A DNA stretch of 25,244 nucleotides from a virus: positions 1 to 25,244 of the IMG/VR virus record IMGVR_UViG_3300023109_000126; one strand, 5' to 3'. The position numbers and the translations under genes were made by a program. Shown here piece by piece: positions 9,001 to 21,500 of this stretch. The notes under the pieces are model-generated. The model was not told where the DNA came from and searched no databases. It saw nothing but the letters and a program-made list of their open reading frames with translations. Position 1 is the stretch's first letter, and the number at the start of each line of letters is the position of its first letter.

Positions 9001-9553
9001 TCCTAGCAGTGACGATTTGTATATTAGCTACTCTGCTAACTTAAATAAAATTAAATCATTAAGTGACGAAATTATCTATCATCCAGTTAAGTACAAAGTA
9101 CTTTTCGGATCAAAGGCGAAAGAAGACTTGCAAGCAACATTTAAAATTGTAAAAAATCCTAAATTAGTGTTAAACGATAACGAAGTAAAATCAAAAGTTA
9201 TTAGTGCAATAAATAAATTCTTTTCACTTGATAATTGGGACTTCGGAGATAGGTTCTATTTTTCAGAATTATCTACATATGTAATGAGTCAATTGTCACC
9301 AAACCTTGTTACGTTTGTTATTGTGCCAGTACAAGAAGATCAAACATATGGATCTTTACAAGAAATTAAATCAGAGTCAGATGAAATTTTTATTAGTAGT
9401 GCAACAGTGTCGGATGTAGAAGTAATAGATGCTATTACTGCTGGTAGATTAAAGTCACAAGGTGCAGTTGTTACGAGTGTTACTGCTGCTAATACAGGCA
9501 TCCAAAGCGGTGCATCGACTTCAACGTCAACTAATGGAGGCCTTAGTTACTAA
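6077..9553 (+). CDS. 6: Baseplate wedge protein gp6 (enlarged)
   Basis: This 1,158-residue protein has an N-terminal block (about 33-111) that is nearly the textbook gp6 sequence of T4-like phages: FDNLRRTMVSYLRENYPEDF, then YIESSEYLALIDMIAFLGQN, then LNARENFLELAERRESVLRL and LLSYNPKRN. Residues 337-360 (DRISLIFSDGTFGNLPQGNF and onward) are the baseplate_J-type core, and residues about 420-490 include YYTQNRMITGEDY and VNRVSSGISRYFDL. T4 gp6 is 660 aa. The extra length lies mainly in the region of about 560-1000, which includes an Asp-rich loop at 812-823 that fits an EF-hand calcium site. The C-terminus has about 40 residues of low-complexity Ser/Thr/Gly. gp6 dimers join six wedges into the ring around the hub and control sheath contraction. 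No cysteine was found. GAGG at 6065-6068 precedes the ATG, and a late promoter candidate lies just upstream. Confidence 0.95.
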   Translation: MSSTDRQNRLLLAEDWKRVYQSFRNADFKSYDFDNLRRTMVSYLRENYPEDFNDYIESSEYLALIDMIAFLGQNIAFRIDLNARENFLELAERRESVLRLARLLSYNPKRNQAANGLLKIEAVSTTEELVDSNGINLQNQTIQWNDSSNPDWYEQFIRVMNSSLPVNGTFGRPVKSEEISGVPTEQYRMNSTNNEIPVYSFSKTVDGKSVAFEVVSTDINDNEIYEEPPFPGNNFAFLYRDDGRGIASSNTGFFTHFRQGKIDTGQFNVTNPSTSQVVAIDARNINQSDVWLYNLDSIGNEQELWTKVDAVEGNNVIYNSLNKSIRNIYSILTRIEDRISLIFSDGTFGNLPQGNFRVYYRSSKNQRLIITPDSLRGIAVRIPYVSKAGKAETITITLELKYTVDNATISETNASIKKNAPSTYYTQNRMITGEDYQLGPLAVSQEIVKAKSVNRVSSGISRYFDLVDSTGKYSTTNLFGTDGAVYKDFLTLKTGFSFETLTDIEGQILNTIEPILSSIKVRNYYYNTFPKLLVEDLGAVWTQTTEDTNNFTGRMSNAAGVLVKIGSFTGSNMKFVKPNSLLKYIPPEGYHFLNGKLELGEPDYRGGSTYKWVKVITVIGDGTEIQESDAGPITINDSIPTGSKLIEIRTPLPTTLTPDVQAQITAQIFSYKTFGLRYSRTDGEWRLITENNLAANSEFSTGKTGSTAGQQLDASWILKFNTDGENYTITYRGLRYIFESDKDIRFYYDSSDKIYNNRTGRVVKDKINVLNINNKPTESVPFNTDYLWEIVEEYRDAEGYIDSKKIQVSFFDEDDDGVVDNPEIFDDIVDEVNISSDNITEKLVFLKKKVSSDGVEDFLYENKNNIFRDPNALILLSKSNRGSLSKYDDGDILYYLEEDIFEIYNETTTTLTITTDYKAFIGRDGLKFQYVHSADQESRIDPSASNIIDTYLLTRGYDTLYRQWLDGDLDSKPLPPSSDDLYISYSANLNKIKSLSDEIIYHPVKYKVLFGSKAKEDLQATFKIVKNPKLVLNDNEVKSKVISAINKFFSLDNWDFGDRFYFSELSTYVMSQLSPNLVTFVIVPVQEDQTYGSLQEIKSESDEIFISSATVSDVEVIDAITAGRLKSQGAVVTSVTAANTGIQSGASTSTSTNGGLSY
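8510..8545 (+). other. EF-hand-type calcium-binding loop in gp6
   Basis: Residues 812-823 of gp6 read DEDDDGVVDNPE. This has acidic residues at loop positions 1, 3, 5 and 9, glycine at 6, a hydrophobic residue at 8 and glutamate at 12, which is the full canonical EF-hand/dockerin-type loop. It lies in the region that T4 gp6 lacks. Calcium binding is inferred from the pattern alone. Confidence 0.6.
9536..9540 (+). promoter_or_regulatory. Shine-Dalgarno site of the giant gp7-like gene
   Basis: GGAGG lies in the last codons of gp6, 12 bases before ATG 9553. The start codon shares a base with the gp6 stop (TAATG), so ribosomes finishing gp6 can restart directly on the giant gene. Confidence 0.7.
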
Positions 9554-12500
9554 TGGCATATAATAACGATCAAAATCCTACGAATCTTCCTATTGGAGAT
9601 AATGACAGACGCAGAAGTTCAGATCATTTACCTAGATATTTTAGAACTAGAGTTAATAATAAATTCCTTTCTAGCACAATTGATCAACTAATTCAACCTG
9701 GCTCTGCAGAAAAACTTAATGGCTATTATGGTCAAAAAGAAGCCAAAGGATTTCAAACAACTGATTTTTATATTGGCGATGTTTCTAAACAAAGAGAAGA
9801 CTATCAATTTGAGCCTGCTTCGGTTGTAAAAGATTCGTTAGGGAATATAGATTTTTATGGCGATTATAACGATTATATTAATCAATTAAATTCGTTAGGT
9901 GGCAGCGTGTCTGACCATAGCTTATTGAATAGACAAGAATACTATGCTTGGAGCCCTAATATCGATTTTGATAAGTTTACTAACTTTAGAGAATACTATT
10001 GGTTACCTACTGGTCCGCGACCTATACAAATTGCAGGCGAAAAAGACAATGTAGTAAAAACTATTAAAGTTACCGCAGTTAATAATGGTGAGAACTACGG
10101 ATACGTATTCACACCGGATGGACTTACACAAAATCCTGTTTTAACCTTGTTTAGAGGCATTACATACAAATTTGAAATTGACACCCCTGGTAATCCTTTA
10201 TCCTTTAGATCTAGGAAATCAACAGCGCCAATTTATAGACCTAATTTTTTGTATGTTAAGGGTGAAATAATTAATTTTAATGGCGGAATCTATATTTGTA
10301 ACTCGGAACATGTATCTGGCCTAGAGTTAAATTTAGATTTATGGGATTTAGATACAGCCTTTAATTTAACAGGAGTAGTAAGTAGTAACGGAGTAGAAAA
10401 AGGGACAATTGAAGTTACACTAGATCAAAGTACACCTGATTTAATTTATTATATGTCTGATAACGATTTATATGCAAGTAATGTTATAAATGTTCTTGAC
10501 ATTAACGAAGCAACCTCTATTAATGTAGAAGAAGAAATATTAGGAACAAAGACTTACAAAACAGAAACAGGTATTGAACTTTCTAATGGAATGAAAATAG
10601 AATTTATCGGAAATGTTACTCCTGAAAAATATTCAACAGGTTTTTGGTATGTAGAAGGAGTTGGAGACAGCATAGTTCTTAAATCAGAAGAAGATCTTAA
10701 TGTTCCTAGTTCGTATACCTCAGATTTAATTGTAGAATTTGATAACGAAGGATTTGACGAATTTCCGTATTCAGAAGCAATTGGATATCCTGCTAACAAA
10801 GATTATATTACAATTAATAGAGCAAGTCAAGATGGAAATTTGTGGTCAAAATATAATCGTTGGTTTCATAGAAGTGTAATTGAAAAAAGTGCAGAAATTA
10901 ATAATCAACCCCTCGAACTAGATCAAAGTGCAAGAGCAACACGACCTATTATTGAATTTGAACCTAACTTAAAATTATTTAATTACGGAACAGAAGTTAA
11001 AAAGAGTATCGATTTAGTAGATAATTTTACTAAAGATGTTTTTAGTATTATTGAAGGAACTGAAGGCTATAATATCGATGATGTAGATCTATCTAATGGT
11101 ATGAGAGTTTTGTTTACTGCTGACAGTGATCCTCTAGTCTATGGTAAGATTTTTGAAGTTGAATTTATTAATTTTCAAAATCGTAGACAAATTACATTTA
11201 AGGAAACTTCTGATAGCTTACCATTGTTAAATGAAGTTGTACTCTGTAAACAGGGTACAGATTTTAAAGGTAAAATGCTTTGGTTTAACGGTTCTGAGTG
11301 GAAATTAACACAACAAAAGTTAAATTTAAATCAGTCACCGTTATTTGATATTTTCAATGAATCCGGAACAAGTTATTCAGACGAAAATGAATTTGAATCT
11401 ACTACATTTAAAGGCACTGAATTATTTTCTTATAAAGTAGGCCAAGGGTTAAACGATAGCGAATTAGGATTTCCGTTAACATATAGAAATATTGAAAATG
11501 TTGGTGATATTGTATTTGAATATGATTTATCTTTTGATACATTAACTTATGCTAATGTAGGAGACTTACCTATAACAGCTTCGGTTAAAGAAGGTTATAT
11601 TAGAAAATATAATTCAAGAGAAGGTTTTGAAATTTTAAACGGATGGACCAAGGCAACTACTGATAGTACACAGTCTGTTATTAGACAGTATGTTAACGAT
11701 AATACTAGAACATTCTTTACAGTAGATACTTATGAAAGAAGTGGTTTGTTAGAAGACCTGTGGCTAAGAGTGTTTGTAGATAATTCTTTAAAATTTGAGG
11801 ATGTCGATTATACAACTTCTATAGATCCTAATGAAAATTTAATAATTAAATTTAATAAAGATCTTGAATTAGGACAACGAGTTATTATTAAAACACGATC
11901 TGTTGCTGAAAAAACAGAAAACGGAAAATACGAAATTGCTAGTAACTTAGAAAGAAATCCATTAAATGTTGATATAACTGAATTTACTCTAGGAGAAGTA
12001 AACGACCATGTTGGAACAATTGTCGAGGAAGTAAATAATTTTAACGGCATTTATCCTGGGAATAGCAATCTAAGAGATTTAAAAAGTCTATCAACTTACG
12101 GAAAAAGAATAGTAAAACATAGTTCACCGTTAAACTTGCCGCTATATCATATTGTTGATAAAGATGCAAATGTTGTTAAAGCAGTAAAATATGCAAGACG
12201 TGAATACGGTAAATTTAAAAGGTCCTTCATTCAACACGCAACAGATTTAGGATTTAGTGGTCCTATAAAGGAACATGTTGATCTAATTTTAACTGAAATG
12301 AATAAGGATAAGACTACGTCTATGCCTTACTATTTCTCAGACATGGTTCCGTATACTGGATCGTCTAGGTTTGTTTCTGAAATTACAGATGCAGAAAATA
12401 ACTTCTTTGCATTGTCAAAGATATTTAATGTTAATAGTCCTAGTGATACTGCTGTACAGGTTTACATAAACGGACAGCAATTAATATATGGTAAAGATTA

Positions 12501-15500
12501 TACGTTTAACGATCAAGGATTTGTTATTGTTACTGCTGATAAAAGTCAAGGCGATTTAATTGAAATTTACGAATACGAATCGACAAATGGTAGTTTTGTT
12601 CCACCGACACCGACTAAATTAGGAATATATCCTAAATTTATTCCTGAGACTTTTATTGATAATACGTATTTAGAACCTACAACAGTAATACAAGGTCATG
12701 ATGGAAGTATTACTGTAGGATATAACGACTTTAGAGATGACCTTTTATTAGAATTAGAAAAACGAATTTTTAATAATCTTAAAGTTGAATATAATACTGA
12801 TCTATTTGATATTAATGATTTTGTTCCCGGCCACAGTAGAGATACTGGACTAACTTTAACGCAAATTAATAAGCCTATGATTAGCGACTTTGTCCAATGG
12901 TTACAATTAGTCGATTCAGATTATACAATACATGAGTTTTTTGAAAGAGAAAATACTTTTACATTTAACCATACCGGGATGACAGACATTGGCGGACATC
13001 CAGTAAATGGATGGTGGAGAGCTGTTTACAAATACGCATATGATACTGATCGTCCTCATACACACCCTTGGGAAATGCAAGGATTTAGTATTAAACCAGA
13101 CTGGTGGGACGAGCAGTACGGTAGTGCTCCGTACACTAGAAACAACTTTTTAATGTGGGAAGATATTGAAGCCGGTACTATTCGAACACCATATACCCCA
13201 GGTGTAACTAACAAAAAAGTTGCTAGAAAAAATTTAACATCGCACATTCCGGTTGACGATGACGGAAACTTAGTTAGTCCTGTATTAAGCAGTTTTGTTG
13301 AAAGTTTCAATTCAACTACATTAAATGATAATTTTAAATTTGGTGATTACAGCCCGGTTGAAACCGCTTGGCGTCGAAGCTCTGAATATCCTTTTGCATT
13401 ACTTGTTTCGTTAATTGTAACTCAGCCGGCTAAGGTATTTTCCACTGCGTTTGATAGAATTAGACAAGTTAGAGGACTTACTGGTGATATCATTTATAAT
13501 AGGTCTAACACTCAAATTCAGCTTTCAGACATAGAATTTCCTAACACCTCTACTCAAACTACTAGAACGTATACATCGGGATTAATAGATTATATTAGCA
13601 ATTATCTAGGGTCAACAGTAGAGATGCCGTATGACGAGTATAAACAAAGATTAACAACTATTAATAATCAAATTGGTTTTAAATTAGGAGGATTTACTAC
13701 AAAGGATAAATTTAAACTTATTTTAGATAGTCGCACACCGACTAATAAAGGTAACATTTTTATTCCGGAAGAAAACTATCAAATTTTCCTAAATACAAGT
13801 ACTCCAGTTAAAACTATTACATACAGCGGAGTTATAGTTGAAAAACAGTCATATGGATTTGTAGTAAGAGGCTACGATCAAGAATTACCATATTTTAACT
13901 ATTATCCAGCAGTTGAATTGCAAAGTGATCGGCTAGTGAGAATTGGCGGCATTAGTGCTAGCTTTGTAGAATGGAACGAAAATAAAACATATGTTTTAGG
14001 AACTATAATAGACTATCAAAATTCTTATTATAGAGCTACGGAAACCCACACAAGTAGTAATACATTTGACGATACAAAATTTGCTAAAATACCTAAAATT
14101 CCAGAAGAAGGCGGCCGCGAAGCATACTTTAGAAAAGCGTTTACTAATAATGTTGAACAACTTCCATACGGAAGTGTGTTTAAAACAATTCAAGAAGTAG
14201 TTGACTTTATTTTAGGGTATAATCGTTATCTAGAAACTGAAGGGTTTGTGTTTGACTATTATGCCCAAAACTCTAATTTTGTATCTAACTGGGAAACTAG
14301 TGCAAAGGAATTTATGTTTTGGACAACTCAAAACTGGGGAGAAGGGGCTGTTATAACATTGAGTCCCGGAGCGTTCCAACTTAAATTTAATTCTAACTAT
14401 GCAGTTGTTGACGATATTTACGATACGTTTTACGGATATAGCTTACTTAAAGCTGATGGGAAAAAACTTTTACCACAAAATGTTAGTTTAACTAGAGAAA
14501 ATCCTCAAGAATTTGTTGTTAGACCAAAATCAACAGAAGACGGAATTTATTCAGTACGTCTTTCGTTAGTGCAAAAAGAGCACGCTATTGTTATTGATAA
14601 TAAGACAGTTTTTGGAGATATTATCTTTGATCAAGAACCTGGATACAGACAAGAAAGAATTAAAGTATTAGGTTATAAGTCTAGCGACTGGGACGGTTCT
14701 ATTAATGTTCCGGGATTTGTTTACGACAATGTAGTTATTACAGAATGGAAATCTTGGAAAGATTATAATATAGGCGATGTAGTAAAATACAAAGAGTTTT
14801 ATTATATTGCTAAAAATAAAATTCCAGGAACAGAAGTATTTGTTGCAAGTCAGTGGTCAATACTTAGCGAAAAGCCCGAATCGCAGTTAATGCCAAACTT
14901 TGAATACAAAACAAATCAGTTTGCTGATTTTTATGATCTAGATACTGATAATTTTGATTTAGAACAGCAAAAATTTGCACAGCATTTAATTGGATATCAA
15001 AACAGAGACTACCTTGCTAACATTATTAATGATGATGTAAGTCAGTACAAATTCTATCAAGGAATGATTCAAGACAAAGGCACACAAAATGCATTAACTA
15101 AATTGTTTGATGTACTAGGAAGTGCAGACAAAGATAGTTTAGAATTCTATGAAGAATGGGCTATTAAAGTAGGACAATATGGCGCAGCAGACGGGTTCGA
15201 CGAAGTTGAATATATTCTAGACGAAGATAAGTTTAGACTACAACCGCAAAGTGTAGAATTAGTAAATTCAGTTACTGGTGATGAAACCGACTTAGTTTAT
15301 AGAATTAGACCTTTTGAAACTTACTTAACACCTGAAAATTACGACCACGCACCGTTTCCTACAACATATGTCGATGACACATATGTTAAGACTGCTGGAT
15401 ATGTAAATTCTGATGATGTTGATTTTATAATTGACACATACGATTCTATTGCTAATATAAATTACGATGATATTAGATACAAACAATTTGTTTGGGTAGG

Positions 15501-18500
15501 AAACGTAAAACAATCTTGGAATGTTTATGTTTTCTTAAAGGATGATATATTCTTAGAAAGCGTTATTAGTGTAGGCAATCAAACAGAGTTATCGTTTAGC
15601 ACTATTCCTAACGATTTAAGTGTTGGCGAAATTATCGGTATTGAATACACTGATGAAGAAGATAACAAAGTCGCAGAATTTGCAAAAATAACAAAAATTA
15701 TTAATAATAAAATTACAGTAGAAGGTTCAACTTTAACAGAAAGTAACACTGTAACTAATCCTATTGTAACAAAATTTGTAAGTGTACGGTCTTCTAATCT
15801 TAACGAAGCAAGCGAATTAATACAAAAATATAAGCAAGCTATTACTCGTGTATGGATCGACGACGATGGTACTGGAAAATGGAAAGTATTTAATAATACT
15901 TTAGGATTTAATGTACAACAAGCTATTGAAAATTCTGAATCAGGAGACAAACACAATTATGCCCAAGTTATTGCAGCAAACGATAACAACACATTATTAG
16001 TAGTTAGTTCGCCTGACAATGTCGACGGTAAAGTCTTTACTTATGTTAGAGCAGGCAACTCGGGGTCGTATCAGCTTAATCAAGTAATAGATCCAGATCA
16101 AGGTCTTGCTAAGTCATATCCTTCTTTTACAGGAAATACAGTATACAACACTGGCGACATTGTTGTTTTTAATAAAATGTATTATGAATCGTCTAGTTCG
16201 TTTACGTCTACTGTACAAGAAATTGAGCCTGGAGTTTTCGAAACAATTGATCAAACTTGGTCTAATTATGTATCTAACTTTACTGAAATTAATAAACCAG
16301 ATGATGTGCAACGTTTTGGTGCATCTATAGCAGTATCGCCGAACGGTAGATATCTAGTAGTTGGTTCTCCTAATGCAACACAGGTTAATTCTACATATCA
16401 AGGGGATTATAACGAAGATACAAATTATAATGATCAAGATATTGTTCGTTATAAAGACAATATTTGGCAAGCAAATAAAGATGTATTAGGCTCAATTGAA
16501 AATATTAAGTTTGGAAGCTTTGAATCTGTTTCTGAAATACTTATTGATCTTGCACAGCTAAATGAAGATGATGATATTAAGCCATCAATACTAACAGGCG
16601 ATTATCCGTTTTCGACAGACTTTTTAGAACAAGAATTTATTACTAATCACTTGCTGATAAAAGCACCGCTTGATATGTATCAAGGTTCAAAGATAACTGA
16701 CACAATTCACTTGCGTTGGAATGACCTAACTTATGCAAACCAGTTTGCTGATGACTTATTAAGTAGAGAACCGTTTAATGGCAACATACCAGAAATTACC
16801 GGTAACTTTTTAACTAATAGTCATATAATTACTGAAAAAATTGACAGTATTCTTTATGTAGAAAATTCAAACACAACGCCGTTAGTAGGTCAAATTATTG
16901 AAACTCTAACAGGGTTCGGCGAAGTGTGTTATACACAAAACGTAGGAGCCAAACTAGTAATTTACGTTAAGGAACAAAATGGTACATTTGGTACAGTAGG
17001 ATCTTTAACAACTAGCATCGGCGAATTTGTTGGCGAATATGAAACAACTGGTCCGATAGATACAGCAGCCGACTCAGAAGATTCTTGGGGCGGGTATTGG
17101 AGAATAGAAGCACCTTCGAATTATACAGTTCCCGAAATTAACTCAGACATTGGTCGCGGACTTGTATATTTTGATCTTAGTCCTACAGGTAGTTCTAGCA
17201 CAGATAAATTTTATTACAATGTTTTAGATTATTCGTCAAGTGTAGAACGCAGTTTAGATGGAGAAAATTCTCAAGTTATAACACTAAGTTATTCAGGTAA
17301 TCCAGGGCCTTTAGATGTCTCGGGCAATTTTGAATCGTCTTTATATGTGTTACGAGCTCCTAAAGAGTTAAGTGATTCGATAACAGCAGAAGGTGTAATT
17401 CAAGGTGATGCATCGAATCCCAAATTAAATGTATTTTATAATATATTACCTCCGTTTTCAACAAACGACCTAGGTAGCAGATCGTTAGAAGGGATAGGAC
17501 TTTCTTCAACAGTTGTTAATAAGAAATCAACAGTATACGATGTTTGGGATGGATATATTGATTTTAGAATTACTAAAAACTTAGGTGGCATACCAATTGA
17601 ACCTAAAGTAGGAATAACTGTTCGAGATGTAACAAATTTAGGAACTGCCGAAATTGTATTCTATCAAAAATTTGATACGTCTAACGGTAGGATATATGTT
17701 AAAAACGTCAGCGGCACTTGGGCATTAGGTAATAACTTTGGTGAAAATAGAGAAATTGAATTCTTATCTGATGGCACTGGAGATCCAGTTTACGATCCAA
17801 TTTCAGGGTCACGTGTTTTTGGTCAAATAGAACAACGCTGTTATCCATTTGATGCTCAAGGCATTGGTAAATTTATTGTTTTTGATACTGGTGTTGATAT
17901 CGAAATACAAAATACGGATAATGATGTTGCGACTAGAGAAGATACAATTGTTGACGGCGAATATTGGTTCTATAGAGAAGAAGAAGTTAGCGGCATTCCT
18001 AGACTACCAAACCTACCAACTATTGACAATAATGACTGGAATATTAGATATAATATTCCTGCTACTCCAAATGCCGGAGTCAATTCGGACTGGATTGACA
18101 ACTCGGAGTATTCAGAGCTTGTAAACGAAGGAATGTATACTGTTTATGAAAGAAGGGGCATAGGACAATTTAGTAAGATTAATTCTTATATTGCTCCTGA
18201 TCGACAAGGCAGTGCTTTCTTAGCAAGCGAATTAAATCTAACAGCAAATGGTGATTTTAATAGGTTATTTGTTAAATCTACAAACGGAGGCCAAAACAAC
18301 AACGGCAAACTATATATAATTAATAACGGCGAAATAAATGAAACGACATATGGCTGGGAATCTGCTAGAGACAAAAACTACCGAGGCTCGTTTGATATTG
18401 ATACAATTTATTTTACTGATGAAAAGGTTTATTATAATAATAACTTATACAGTGCAATCACTACTACAGGCCCTGGTCAATTTGATGTGTCTAACTGGAC

Positions 18501-21500
18501 GGTAATAGACGAAGTTACTGATTATTTAGGTTTCTTACCAAACATAACAGATAATGTTGTAGGAGACGATAGTACTGTTGTAATTAATAACTCTGGCTTA
18601 ATAGAATATGCAAAAGCATTTGATACAAGTAAAAACGGTGAAGTTTTAGTTTTAACTACAGTGTACGAAGGATTAACACCAAATACCATCGAAGTATATA
18701 GAAATTTAAACGGTTCTTTCTATAGAGATCAAACAATACAGGCTCCTAACAAAAATACAAATTTTGGTTACAATATTGCAATAAGCAACGACGGAAAATT
18801 AATTGCAGTAGGGTCACCGTACGACGACACAGAAATACTAGATCAAGGCAAGGTTTATATTTACAAACAGACAAATGGAGTGTTTGAACTAGCACAAGAA
18901 CTTTATAGTCCGTCAAAAGAAAAAACAGAATTGTTTGGATGGACAGTTGATTTTGACGGCAACAGATTAGTTGTAGGATCACGTAACGGTGATTCTCAAA
19001 TTTCAACAACATTTGACGGAATTGAAGTTGGCAATACATCTCCAATAACATCATTTGATAATATGCTTACTAGTTTTTCAAGTGTTACTAAAGACACTGG
19101 CAATATTAAAATATACGAAAGATATATTGATACTATTTCATATGCACAAACAATTGATTATGATGTACCAAATGTTTCGTTTTTTGGATTGAACACATTA
19201 TTAAAAAATAATCATGTTTATGTAGGATTGCCTACACTTTTAAACAGTCAAGGTACACGAAGTGGCGCAGTTGTTGATTATCGAATACCAGAAAACACAC
19301 AAATTTGGAATGTTTTAAGAGAATCAAAAGAAACTGTGGATGTTAATAAAATTAAACGTGCTGTACTTTATAATAAAAGTACTAACGAAATTGTTAGATA
19401 TATTGATTATATCGATCCACTCCAAGGAAAAATTGCAGGACCTGCAGAACAAGAATTACGGTATAAAACATATTATGATCCTGCAACTTATACTACTGGT
19501 ATTCTGCCAAATACTGATCCTACTAACAGTTGGAGTAGTGCTCAAGTTGGTCAACTATGGTGGGATTTAACTAATGCTAAATTTAAAAATCCTTATCAAT
19601 CAGATGTTATTTTTAGTGCTAATAACTGGAATAGTGCGTTTTCGAGTATTAATACAGTTGATGTTTATGAATGGGTTGAAAGTAAACTACTTCCAAGCGA
19701 GTGGGATAAACTAAGTGGAACTAATAAAGGTATTACACAAGGAGTTACAGGCCAATCTCGCAGCGGAGACGATGCATATGTATTAAAAAGAAAATACAAC
19801 GAGTCGTCCGGAACATTTACTAACTATTTTTACTTCTGGGTTAAAAATAAAACTACGCTTCCTAATATTGAGTTTAGAACACTAAGTGCAAGAGATGTTG
19901 CAGACTTAATTCTAAATCCGGCAAGCGTGGGATATAGATTTATAAGTTTAATATCAAACAACCAGTTTGGAGTTCATAATTGTGACGATCTTGTAAAAGA
20001 TCAAGACATTGTATTAAGTGTGCAATATTGGACTATCGAAAATCAAGATACAAATATTCACAATCAATATCAAATTTTAACCGAAGGCTTAGAAACAAGC
20101 ATTCCAAAAAGAGATATACAGAAGAAATGGTTTGATAGTTTAGTTGGATATGATGAAAATAATAAACAAACTCCTGCTCCTGAACTAAGTGCAAAAGAAA
20201 AGTATGGAATACTTAATAAACCTAGACAAGGATGGTTTGTAAACAGAGAAGAAGCTCTTAAACAAACTATTACTAGAATTAATACTGTATTAAAATCTAA
20301 TTTAATTGCAGATGACAAAGATATTTCCGCATTAACTCAAGTTGATCCTGCACCTAGCCAAGCAAGTAGACGTTGGGATAGGACTGTTGAATCTTTAATT
20401 GATTTACAATTTGTAGGTGTTGCTAAGGCTCAACAGGGTAAATTAGAAGCAATTGTCGAAAACGGAAAAATTGTAAGAGTTAATATAGTTGAGCCAGGTA
20501 GAGGATATTTACAAGCACCTACAGTAAAGGTGTTAGGAATAGGCAACGAGGCAGAAATTGAAACAGTAATTGACAGCCAGGGAAGAATTGTAAACACAAT
20601 TATTAATAATGAAGGCAGTAATTATAATCAATCTACTGTGCTGTCTGTAAGAAGATATACTGTGTTAGTTGAATCTGATGAAACTCTTATTGGAAAATGG
20701 GCTCTATATGAAAGAGATGTAATATTAAAAGAATGGATTTTAGTTGAGAGCCAGGCTTACGATGTTACAAAATATTGGAATTATATAGATTGGTATGAAA
20801 CAGGTTATAATACATTTACAAAAATTGATTTTGTAATTGATTTTCCATATGACCTGCCGTCAATAAACGATACTATAGGCAGTGTTATTAAAATTAACAA
20901 TATAGGCACAGGCGGATGGTTATTACTAGAAAAGATTGATGCTCAAATAGGTGTTGATTATTCTGTAAATTATAAAACTATTGGCCGAAAAGACGGCACA
21001 ATACAATTTAAAGATACACTTTATGACGTTAAAGCTGGTTTAGTAGGATTTGATACTACTAGTTATGATGTATTATCGTTTGATAATCTTCCAACTTCTG
21101 AAACTAGACTTATTTTAAACACAGTTAAAGATAATATTTTTGTTAATGATTTAGCAATAGAATATAATAAATTATTCTTTGCAGGATTACGTTATGTCTT
21201 CGCTGAACAAAAGTATGTAGATTGGGCATTTAAGACTAGTTTCTTAAAAGCTAAACATAACGTGGGAACTTTAGAACAAAAAACTAACTTCCAAAATGAC
21301 AATCTTCCTAGCTATGAAGAATATATCAAAGAAGTTAAACCTTACAAAACAAAAATTAGAGAATATTTAAGTTCATACGAAGCAATTGACGAATCTCAGT
21401 CGTTTGTGTCTGATTTTGACTTACCTGCAAGATATAATGCGTTGTCAGATTCTATTCAACCGTTGCGTGTTAAAACATCGTCTAGTGGTATTATATCAGA

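Noticed and set aside
15579-15956. A 125-codon minus-strand frame inside the giant gene, and a similar 107-codon frame at 21597-21920
   Set aside because: The + strand frame through these places is continuous and encodes recognisable modules. The antisense products look like shadow translations.
17849-18124. Overlapping + strand frame of 91 codons in another phase of the giant gene (also 16106-16330 and 19340-19570)
   Set aside because: Out-of-phase frames in AT-rich coding DNA, with Leu/Ile-rich products, no family resemblance and no initiation signals that stand out.
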